Shown: positions 1-5,373 of the stretch, piece by piece | Position numbering within the stretch: position 1 is the first letter of the stretch | How the letters are laid out: every line of letters starts with the position of its first letter | Assembly: GCA_023265355.1 (NCBI GenBank) | Contig: JAHFTZ010000046.1 | Span: 1-6,249, forward strand | Direction: 5' to 3' | Length of the DNA: 6,249 bases | From: Terriglobus sp. | Lineage (GTDB): Bacteria; Acidobacteriota; Terriglobia; Terriglobales; Acidobacteriaceae | Program-made: the position numbers and the translations under genes | The notes under the pieces: generated by a model | Database searches by the model: none | The model's input: the letters and a program-made list of their open reading frames with translations, nothing else | Told to the model about the DNA's origin: nothing

Positions 1-1
1 C

Positions 2-100
2 TCCCTCTGGTCCGCGTGGCTGTCGAGTAAGCACTTCACCGTACATTTTATGTTTATCTGGGTGGCTGTCATGTTGCTCGTCGTTCTCGCTCTGCTCTGA
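2..100 (+). CDS. C-terminal end of an unidentified membrane protein (partial)
   Basis: An open frame enters from the left edge and ends at TGA 98-100, giving 32 visible residues. The last part (FMFIWVAVMLLVVLALL) is a typical hydrophobic membrane segment that ends directly at the stop. A preceding aromatic and basic stretch (SLWSAWLSSKHF) would be the short loop before it. The two other forward frames are a stop at 28-30 and a Cys/Ser-rich reading, both less protein-like. Too little is visible for a family call. Its strand and position ahead of a membrane glycosyltransferase would suit another envelope gene, but that is inference. It could also be a chance open frame at the tail of another gene. 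Confidence 0.5.
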   Translation, partial: SLWSAWLSSKHFTVHFMFIWVAVMLLVVLALL

Positions 101-195
101 CCGGTAGCAAGGCTTCACGTTAGAAGAGCCCGGCCTGGTGAAGGAAGGGCACATTCCACGCATCGCCCTCTACCTACGATGGCGGTAGGAGATCT
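101..195 (+). other. Intergenic leader of the GT-C gene with possible SD-covering hairpin
   Basis: This 95-base gap has no gene and no convincing -35/-10 pair. Immediately before the next gene, CTC TACC (168-174) can pair with GGTA and GAG (184-187 and 189-191), leaving G188 bulged and a nine-base loop. The 3' arm contains the Shine-Dalgarno AGGAG (187-191) of the gene starting at 196, so a folded leader would cover the ribosome site. The stem is only seven pairs and may be fortuitous. Confidence 0.3.
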
Positions 196-1743
196 ATGAG
201 GGTTCTCGGGCTCCGCGCTTTTTATTTTTGCATTGCCGTGGCCGCTTGCTATGCGGTATGGGCCCCGTTTCATAGTGGCCATGCCTGGCAGGTCTTCGTC
301 CAGGATGACTGCTTTTACTACCTAAAAGTCGCTCAAAACTTAGCGACCGGTCACGGCTCCACCTTCAACGGTCTGGTTGCAACGAATGGCTATCATCCGT
401 TGTGGCTTCTGCTTCTGGCCGGAGTTTGCGCGCTCTTCGGGCCAACGGCTTTCTTTCCATTAATCGCGTTCATGGTCTTGGCCGCCATCGTCGGCACTTA
501 CTTTGCAGCGCGGATCATCCTGTTGCGAACGGGCATCTCGCCTCTGGTCGCGAACACACTCGCGGCGCTGGTGGCCGGGTTTTCCATGCCGATGTTTTTT
601 ACCGGAATGGAGGTTATTCTCACCATTCCGATCGGGCTTTTTTTTCTTGCATTCTGCATCAGCGCCGACCCGGATCGCCATGGGTTTTATCACGCGCTGG
701 GTCTGGGATGCGTGCTCTCCTTCCTGGTTCTATCCCGGCTGGACACGGTTCTGCTGGGAGTGCTTCTGCTGGCGGCACTTCTTCTTCAACCGCATCTGCG
801 GTCACGGATTCGACGCCCGCACATTGCAGGAGTGCTGCTCGGCCTGATTCCGCTCGGTCTGTATTTCGTTTCCAATCAGGTCTTCTTCCATACCTGGATG
901 CCCGTCTCCGGCATGGCCAAGCAGATGCGCTGGCACCACTTTCCCTCGCGCCAGGTGTGGCACAGCTTTTTCATCGGTCCGGTGCGTCACTACGGAAGCT
1001 TTCTGCCGATTGTTCTGGCGTTTCCTCTCCTTTTCAAATGCTTCCGCAAGCTCTCGGATACGGAGAAGGTCGTCTATTCCGCCGTGCTTGTATGGCCTTT
1101 TGCGTACATCCTTGTGCTCTCCTGCCTGAGCGACTGGATGCTCTGGATGTGGTACTTCTATCCGTTCCGCCTTGCCTTTTGCGTTGCCCTGGCTCTGATC
1201 TTCAGCTGGGAACCTGTCGTTCGTTTGACCCGCAGGCCTGCCATCATCGTCCTGCTTGCCATGATCTCGGTTGCGAAGCTGTTTACCGCGCGCTGGACGC
1301 CGGGAGACGTGCCGGAGATGGTCGAGGTGGGACAACGCGTGGCAGCGTTTTCGCAGACGCATCATGGAACGTACGCCATGGGAGATCGCGCTGGAAGTGT
1401 TGGCTTCCTCATGCACGACCCGCTCGTTCAGACGGAAGGTCTCGTGATGGACCGGTCCTATCTGGAATCCATACGCAGGCAGGGAAGTCTACGCAAGGCG
1501 CTACGCGTTCGTGGCGTTCGGTACTACATCGCAACAGCCCCCGCACCGCTGCAGGAGTGCTTGCAGGTAAGCGAGCCACTGCAGGCCGGGCCGGATTCTC
1601 CGCATCTGCAGGATCTTTTCTGCGACACACCTGTGGCCAGATTCGAAGAAGGAGACCGGACAACAGCTATCTTCGATTTGCAGGCAGGTGAAGATCGAAA
1701 TGCAGGTCAGACGTCCAATAGTGGAAAAGGCGGGGAGGACTAG
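196..1743 (+). CDS. GT-C-like integral membrane glycosyltransferase
   Basis: This 515-residue protein is predicted to transfer a sugar from a lipid-linked donor at the outer face of the inner membrane, as GT-C enzymes do; donor and acceptor cannot be read from the sequence. The first membrane segment (about 9-25) is followed by an acidic pair D37-D38 in an aromatic context (QDDCFYYLK), the place where GT-C folds carry their catalytic acidic residue. TNGYHPLW (63-70), TGME (136-139), SRLD (180-183) and PVSGMAKQ (236-243) match a recurring but poorly characterised group of bacterial membrane proteins. About ten hydrophobic segments lie between 9 and 363. The rest (about 364-515) is soluble and probably periplasmic, with GDRAGSVGF (396-404) and EGLVMD (414-419). 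The ATG at 196 has AGGAG four bases upstream, and the first membrane segment starts right after it. The last 20 or so residues are polar and low in complexity. Family confidence is fair; exact role is unknown. Confidence 0.8.
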   Translation: MRVLGLRAFYFCIAVAACYAVWAPFHSGHAWQVFVQDDCFYYLKVAQNLATGHGSTFNGLVATNGYHPLWLLLLAGVCALFGPTAFFPLIAFMVLAAIVGTYFAARIILLRTGISPLVANTLAALVAGFSMPMFFTGMEVILTIPIGLFFLAFCISADPDRHGFYHALGLGCVLSFLVLSRLDTVLLGVLLLAALLLQPHLRSRIRRPHIAGVLLGLIPLGLYFVSNQVFFHTWMPVSGMAKQMRWHHFPSRQVWHSFFIGPVRHYGSFLPIVLAFPLLFKCFRKLSDTEKVVYSAVLVWPFAYILVLSCLSDWMLWMWYFYPFRLAFCVALALIFSWEPVVRLTRRPAIIVLLAMISVAKLFTARWTPGDVPEMVEVGQRVAAFSQTHHGTYAMGDRAGSVGFLMHDPLVQTEGLVMDRSYLESIRRQGSLRKALRVRGVRYYIATAPAPLQECLQVSEPLQAGPDSPHLQDLFCDTPVARFEEGDRTTAIFDLQAGEDRNAGQTSNSGKGGED

Positions 1744-1760
1744 GCAAAATTTTGCTTAGT
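1739..1760. promoter_or_regulatory. AT-rich inverted repeat over the end of the GT-C gene
   Basis: GCAAAATTTTGC (1744-1755) is a perfect 12-bp palindrome directly after the TAG stop. It extends outwards to ACTA/TAGT with one G-T pair, giving 22 bp in total. There is no T-run behind it and the core is AT-rich, so it is a poor intrinsic terminator. It lies 20-odd bases upstream of a TTGACA box for the next gene, a position that would suit an operator or upstream activator site. Function is inferred from position only. Confidence 0.3.
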
Positions 1761-1779
1761 GGCCTAGCCTTGTCTCAAT

Positions 1780-1806
1780 TTGACACAGAAAATGCGTGAA
1801 AATAAG
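1780..1806 (+). promoter_or_regulatory. Candidate sigma-70-type promoter of the PEP-CTERM gene
   Basis: TTGACA (1780-1785) is a perfect -35 box. The best -10 partner is AATAAG (1801-1806), four of six matches after a 15-base spacer, which is short. Transcription would start around 1813, leaving a leader of about 30 bases before the ATG at 1843. This fits the chosen start and argues against translation beginning further upstream at TTG 1780 or ATG 1792. Confidence 0.35.
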
Positions 1807-1815
1807 AAACCTGTT

Positions 1816-1831
1816 TGGCGCGTGAAATGCC
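1816..1831 (+). promoter_or_regulatory. Sigma-54-like -24/-12 match (uncertain)
   Basis: TGGCGCGTGAAATGCC has GG (1817-1818) and GC (1829-1830) with exactly ten bases between, plus C1819, C1821, G1822 and T1828 of the TGGCACG-N4-TTGC consensus. It departs at A5 (G), T12 (A) and the final W (C). With GC at -13/-12, transcription would start at about 1842, one base before the ATG, so the message would be almost leaderless and would lack the GGAAG ribosome site. That geometry makes it doubtful. GG-N10-GC pairs are also frequent by chance in GC-rich DNA. Confidence 0.2.
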
Positions 1832-1842
1832 ATACGGAAGAT

Positions 1843-2844
1843 ATGCATAATTTGAAGCGCTGCTTTCTCGTCTCTCTCCTTGGTCTGTCTCTCGTATCCG
1901 TGGCGGCTCATGCCGACTCGGTGAATCCATTCGGCGTGGCAAGCGCCTATAACCTCGTGGCTCTCGGCGGCGTGAATACCAAAGGCGTTGCCGTCGCGGG
2001 TACGATCAACACGCAGGCCGACATCACCGGCCGCATTGCGGCAGCGGACAAGGTGCTGAGCGGCACCACCGTGGGCAGCAGTCTCGGCTCTGATCCTTAC
2101 GGTGCATCGGCGAAGTATGACATTGTTTCCAGCAACGGCTTCAACAGTGGCGCACAGTTCAATGTGAATAGCCACGGAAACGTCTACGCCCCCGGGACCA
2201 ACGGCAATATCAACTTCAACGGCGGTGGCAAGCGTGTCACAACCGGCGGTTCCGGGATCGACTTTGCAGCGTTGAAGACCAGCCTGGTCGCTGAGTCGAA
2301 CGCTCTCTTCGGCCTGGCACCCAATGGCACCGTCTCTCTGGGAACAGGCGCGAACCCTTCGTGGCTCGTCCTCCAGGGGAACAGCGCTACCTTGAACGTC
2401 TTCACCATCACCGCTGCACAGTTCGCGAGCACCAATAACAACATCGATATCGAAGCGCCCCTGGGATCGACGATCATCGTCAACGTTCTTGGGGTAAACG
2501 TCACACTGGGCGCGGGTCTCTACTACAACGGTACACAGCATGCCGGAGACGACGAGACGAACAATCGCATCCTCTTCAACTTCGCGCAGGCAGACACGGT
2601 ACAGATCAATGGTCAGTTCAACGCCTCTGTGCTCGCCCCCTTCGCCATTCTCTCCGGCGGCGCGCAGATGAGCGGCAACTTCATCGCCGCCCAGATCGGT
2701 TCCACCGGTGAGGTACACAATGGTGCCTTCATCGGAGACCCGCGCACCCCTGCGCCAACGCCCGAACCGTCGACGCTCGCGTTGCTCGGCACCGGTCTGA
2801 TTGGCCTGGCTACAACCGTGCGCCGTCGCATGCGCAAGGCCTGA
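1843..2844 (+). CDS. Choice-of-anchor A family protein with PEP-CTERM sorting signal
   Basis: This 333-residue secreted protein is expected to be exported by Sec, anchored by its tail and then processed by exosortase. Residues 1-24 form a signal peptide (basic MHNLKR, hydrophobic core, AHA cleavage site before D25). Residues 29-300 match the choice-of-anchor A domain: FGVASAYNLVALGG near the start, and the late signature NRILFNFAQAD (241-251) followed by LAPFAILSGGAQMSGNFIAA (264-283). The tail has PEPST (307-311), a hydrophobic helix to about 326 and RRRMRK (327-332), a classic PEP-CTERM tripartite signal. The mature part is rich in Gly, Asn, Ala and Thr and has no cysteine. I chose ATG 1843 because it starts the signal peptide directly; GGAAG (1836-1840) is unusually close, so TTG 1852 is an alternative. 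TTG 1780 and ATG 1792 would put about 20 polar residues before the signal peptide. The domain's function is unknown; surface matrix or biofilm roles are inferred. Confidence 0.9.
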   Translation: MHNLKRCFLVSLLGLSLVSVAAHADSVNPFGVASAYNLVALGGVNTKGVAVAGTINTQADITGRIAAADKVLSGTTVGSSLGSDPYGASAKYDIVSSNGFNSGAQFNVNSHGNVYAPGTNGNINFNGGGKRVTTGGSGIDFAALKTSLVAESNALFGLAPNGTVSLGTGANPSWLVLQGNSATLNVFTITAAQFASTNNNIDIEAPLGSTIIVNVLGVNVTLGAGLYYNGTQHAGDDETNNRILFNFAQADTVQINGQFNASVLAPFAILSGGAQMSGNFIAAQIGSTGEVHNGAFIGDPRTPAPTPEPSTLALLGTGLIGLATTVRRRMRKA

Positions 2845-2866
2845 CCCCAGCTTGCACTGCAGGAGT

Positions 2867-2906
2867 GATGACCGCATTCCGAAAAAGGGATGCGGTCATC
2901 GCTTTT
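2867..2906 (+). terminator. Rho-independent terminator of the PEP-CTERM gene
   Basis: GATGACCGCATTCC (2867-2880) pairs with GGGATGCGGTCATC (2887-2900) across a six-base GAAAAA loop. The 14-pair stem contains a single T-G wobble. GCTTTT follows at 2901-2906. It begins 22 bases after the stop of the plus-strand gene and ends just before the 3' end of the convergent GT2 gene. In the minus direction the stem is not followed by a T-run, so it should act mainly on the plus strand, though the stem could also slow transcription arriving from the other side. Confidence 0.85.
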
Positions 2907-2915
2907 GGGGAAAGC

Positions 2916-3797
2916 TTACCTGCGAAGCCGGTTCTTCAACGTCGCCAGCAGAACCTTGAAGCGGCGTGACGGCCAGAACGGCGACGGCCATGCAACATAA
3001 GAATCCCGAAGATACCGAACCTCTTTTTGCTTCTCCCCCGCTGCCCGCGCAGTGAGCGCTGCCTTGAAGTTCTGGAAGCCCAGGATGCGTCTTCTCCATA
3101 CGCGCCTGTTCCAACCTTTCAAGCCAGCAAGCAGGCTGGGATCGAGAATCCGCAGGAAGTCACGGAAGAGAATATCCGCATTTGAACTCACACCGGTGTT
3201 ACTCACACGGTAGTTCGTCAGAGGCGCCTGGACCGCGCAAAAGGTACCGAGCTGCCGCAGACGAACCCAAAGCTCCCAGTCCTCGCATCCATCGGCTTCT
3301 GGATTGAAGCCCCCCACGGATTCATAAGCGTCCCGCCTAAGCATCACGCAGGACGGTGTAATGCCGGGATTGTGGAGCCGCAGCGTCTCAAGAATAGAGG
3401 TTGCCTCCGCCGCGTCCATGATGGTCTGCGTCCCATCCATATGCTCTTCGGTCAGGCCGGTGTAGCAAAGAACGTGGCGCGGATCTCTCTCCATCGCAGC
3501 AAGCTGTTGGGCCAGCTTGGTGGGATGCCAAGAGTCGTCCGCATCCAGAAAGGCGATAAAACTGCTCTTCGACGCCGCTACGCCACGGTTCCGCGCCACA
3601 GCCGGACCTGCGTTCTTCTGCGTCAACAGACGCACAGCATCCCCGTACCGCTCCACAACGCGGAGAGTCGCGTCCTTCGAACCATCGTCCACGACAAGAA
3701 TCTGGTGGGGTGGCACTGTCTGCGCCAGAACACTGTCCAGCGCCGTAGCGAGAAAATTCTCCGCGTTATACGCAGGAATGACGACATCGATCGACAA
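2916..3797 (-). CDS. Glycosyltransferase family 2 (GT-A fold), TTG start
   Basis: This 293-residue cytoplasmic enzyme should transfer a sugar from a nucleotide-sugar donor to a growing surface glycan. The GT-A core is clear: VVIPAYNAENFL (5-16), VVDDGSKDAT (35-44) with the nucleotide-binding acidic residues, NAGPAVARNRG (62-72), the metal-binding DADD (85-88) and CEDWELWVRL (171-180) with E172/D173 as probable catalytic base. No membrane segment is present; the C-terminal 90 residues are basic (WNRRVWRRR and a terminal KNRLRR), which could hold it at the membrane. The open frame runs far upstream, antisense to the epimerase gene, without an ATG in a sensible place. TTG 3797-3795 has GGAG six bases upstream and places the first beta strand (SIDVVIPAYN) right at the N-terminus as usual for the family, so I take it as the start. 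Donor and acceptor are unknown. Confidence 0.88.
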   Translation of the reverse strand: MSIDVVIPAYNAENFLATALDSVLAQTVPPHQILVVDDGSKDATLRVVERYGDAVRLLTQKNAGPAVARNRGVAASKSSFIAFLDADDSWHPTKLAQQLAAMERDPRHVLCYTGLTEEHMDGTQTIMDAAEATSILETLRLHNPGITPSCVMLRRDAYESVGGFNPEADGCEDWELWVRLRQLGTFCAVQAPLTNYRVSNTGVSSNADILFRDFLRILDPSLLAGLKGWNRRVWRRRILGFQNFKAALTARAAGEKQKEVRYLRDSYVAWPSPFWPSRRFKVLLATLKNRLRR

Positions 3798-3896
3798 TCG
3801 GTTCTCCGTAGGTGTCTTTGGTGACCTGTCCCAATGGAAAACGATACTCTGCTCCGAAGGAATTCCTGTAGCTTTTAATGGAACGAGCGGAGAGAC
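3798..3896. promoter_or_regulatory. Divergent intergenic region between GT2 and epimerase genes
   Basis: These 99 bases must carry the 5' signals of both divergent genes. The GT2 ribosome site lies at the left end (complement of CTCC, 3804-3807); GGAG at 3889-3892 serves the epimerase. TTTAAT (3874-3879) matches five of six -10 positions on the plus strand, but no -35 box stands at the right distance. I see no clear promoter for the minus strand and no strong inverted repeat. Confidence 0.45.
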
Positions 3897-4847
3897 ATGT
3901 CGAAGGTTCTGATTACGGGAGTGGCTGGATTCATCGGTTCCAGCATCGCGCGAGCTCTGCTCGCTGAAGGCGCGGAAGTTCGCGGGCTGGACAACCTGAG
4001 TACCGGGAAGCTCGAAAACATCGAGGAGATCCGCAAGACAATTGATTTTCGCCACGGTGACATTCAGGATGCCGCTGCTGTCGCGGACGCCTGCAAAGGG
4101 GTGGACTACGTCTTTCACGAGGCCGCGATTCCCTCTGTTCCGGTCTCCGTGGCCGATCCCGTGGGAACGAACGGACCCAATCTGATCGGCACGCTGCAGG
4201 TTCTGGAGGCCGCGCGGCAGGCGGGTGTGAAGCGCGTCGTCTATGCCGCGTCGTCTGCTGCCTATGGCGACTCGCCGGAGCTTCCTAAGCGGGAAGATAT
4301 GGTGCCCGCGCCCCTCTCGGCCTACGCCGTTCAAAAGCTGACGGGAGAGTACTACCTGACCAGCTACGCCAAGATGTACGGCCTGGAGACGGTCTCCCTG
4401 CGTTACTTCAATATCTTTGGGCCGCGGCAGGATCCCACGTCGCAGTACTCGGGCGTGCTTGCCCGCTTCATCTCGCAGATGCTTGCAGGTACTACGCCCA
4501 CCATCTTTGGCGACGGCTCCACCAGCCGGGATTTTACCTATATCGATAACGTGGTGAGCGCGAATCTCCTGGCCATCAAGTCGGGTTCGCATGTTGCGGG
4601 CAAGGTCTTCAACGTCGCCACTGGAACGTCGGTCACGCTGCTGCAAGCGTACGAAGAAGTGCGCCGCATCACGGGATACACCGGAGCGCTGGACTTCAAG
4701 CCCGATCGGGTGGGCGACATCAAGCACTCCGTCGCGGACATCTCGTTGGCCCGGAAAGAACTCGGCTATGGTGTGGTTGCGGAGTTTGCCGCCGGCCTGG
4801 AAGAGACGATTGCCTGGTACCGCACGCAAACGTTCGCTACGGTCTAA
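3897..4847 (+). CDS. NAD-dependent epimerase/dehydratase (extended SDR), UDP-sugar 4-epimerase-like
   Basis: This 316-residue cytoplasmic enzyme probably interconverts UDP-hexoses (or UDP-N-acetylhexosamines) at C4, supplying precursors for surface glycans. The Rossmann NAD site is TGVAGFIG (7-14, GxxGxxG), and D32 in GLDNLSTG (30-37) is the expected adenine-ribose ligand. HEAA (74-77), YAASSAAYGD (116-125), the catalytic SAYAVQK (141-147, Y143 and K147), RYFNIFGPRQDP (169-180) and SRDFTYIDNVV (210-220) follow in the usual order. The FGPRQDP and SRDFTYIDNV blocks resemble the WbpP/TviC type of UDP-GlcNAc 4-epimerase more than short GalE, but the substrate is not settled. In the serine motif the third serine I recall from WbpP (SSST) is alanine (SSAA). 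Length is normal. The ATG has GGAG four bases upstream. It is divergent from the GT2 gene, which supports a shared glycan role. No terminator is visible in the 17-base gap to the next, convergent gene. Confidence 0.88.
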   Translation: MSKVLITGVAGFIGSSIARALLAEGAEVRGLDNLSTGKLENIEEIRKTIDFRHGDIQDAAAVADACKGVDYVFHEAAIPSVPVSVADPVGTNGPNLIGTLQVLEAARQAGVKRVVYAASSAAYGDSPELPKREDMVPAPLSAYAVQKLTGEYYLTSYAKMYGLETVSLRYFNIFGPRQDPTSQYSGVLARFISQMLAGTTPTIFGDGSTSRDFTYIDNVVSANLLAIKSGSHVAGKVFNVATGTSVTLLQAYEEVRRITGYTGALDFKPDRVGDIKHSVADISLARKELGYGVVAEFAAGLEETIAWYRTQTFATV

Positions 4848-4864
4848 GGCCTAAAGCGCACAAG

Positions 4865-5365
4865 CTAGCGGCAGGGCGAAATAGAGCCCGGGCTGCTGGC
4901 TTTGTGCAGACCGAGGATGTGGAACTCGCGAATCTGGTGGCGCATGACGAAGACCAGCCAGTTATTTCCCGTTGGGTCCGTAGGCTTCAGGTAAAAGCCC
5001 TTTTCCTCAAGAAGCCCCATGGAGTTATCCGTCATACCCTCCAGGATCTCTCCGTCGTTGAAGGTGATCTGAACCCACAGGCATTCCGCCGGTTCGCCGT
5101 CATGGAAGCGGATATCGTCGTGGTCCCTGTTTCCTTCAAAGCTGTTTACAAAGAAGATGCCCTTCGCATCCTGGATGGAAACGTCCTCGGGAACCGTGGA
5201 GCCCTCCCGCGTGATGGTCATCATCCGTTCCTCCGAGTGAGGAGAAAAGAAGGATGATTCCGCAGTCTGGTTCCAATGGCTACTGTCGAAGTGGCCCTTA
5301 ATAATGGAGTCCGCATAACGGATAACTACTTTGGTGTCGGCGACGATAGTGGTGTCCTTTGGCAT
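4865..5365 (-). CDS. Two-lobed small protein of unknown function (DUF6982-like)
   Basis: This 166-residue soluble protein has no signal peptide, membrane segment or catalytic motif. It shows two similar lobes: VVIRYADSIIKG (13-24) leading to GIFFVNSFEGN (69-79), and VQITFNDGEILEG (98-110) leading to GFYLKPTDPTGNNWLVFV (123-140). Both read like small beta-barrel repeats (V-x-I-x-aromatic-x-D, a Gly turn, a Phe-rich strand and a Pro). From memory this resembles DUF6982-type proteins common in Acidobacteriota; I cannot confirm the family. ATG 5365 is chosen because the first lobe begins at about residue 12. Its ribosome site is weak, but it starts eight bases after the stop of the sigma-54 activator, so translational coupling is likely. 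The second ATG pair at residues 48-49 has a much better GGAGG, but starting there would cut the first lobe. The operon position suggests a role with the regulator, by inference only. Confidence 0.8.
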   Translation of the reverse strand: MPKDTTIVADTKVVIRYADSIIKGHFDSSHWNQTAESSFFSPHSEERMMTITREGSTVPEDVSIQDAKGIFFVNSFEGNRDHDDIRFHDGEPAECLWVQITFNDGEILEGMTDNSMGLLEEKGFYLKPTDPTGNNWLVFVMRHQIREFHILGLHKASSPGSISPCR

Positions 5366-5373
5366 AGCTCGAT

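Noticed and set aside
16..70. Nine-base direct repeat GTGGCTGTC at 16-24 and 62-70
   Set aside because: Short, in different frames of the partial gene, and without further copies; likely chance.
402..1691. 429-codon plus-strand frame inside the GT-C gene
   Set aside because: Ser/Arg/Ala-rich out-of-frame translation with no motif; the overlapping frame carries the membrane segments and conserved blocks.
1760..1774. TGGC...TTGTC as a sigma-54 promoter before the PEP-CTERM gene
   Set aside because: The distance between the GG and the second box is nine instead of ten bases, and GC is replaced by GT.
1756..2877. 373-codon minus-strand open frame opposite the PEP-CTERM gene
   Set aside because: Composition is irregular and no domain is visible, while the plus strand has a complete signal peptide, domain and sorting tail. 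It also runs through the terminator hairpin.
3798..4829. Long minus-strand open frame continuing upstream of the GT2 gene, opposite the epimerase
   Set aside because: Its translation is rich in Arg, His and Gly with no recognisable motif, whereas the plus strand there encodes a complete SDR enzyme. It is an antisense shadow.
4848..4864. Possible terminator between the convergent epimerase and two-lobed genes
   Set aside because: Only short palindromes (AGGCCT, GCTAGC) are present, with no stable stem and no T-run.
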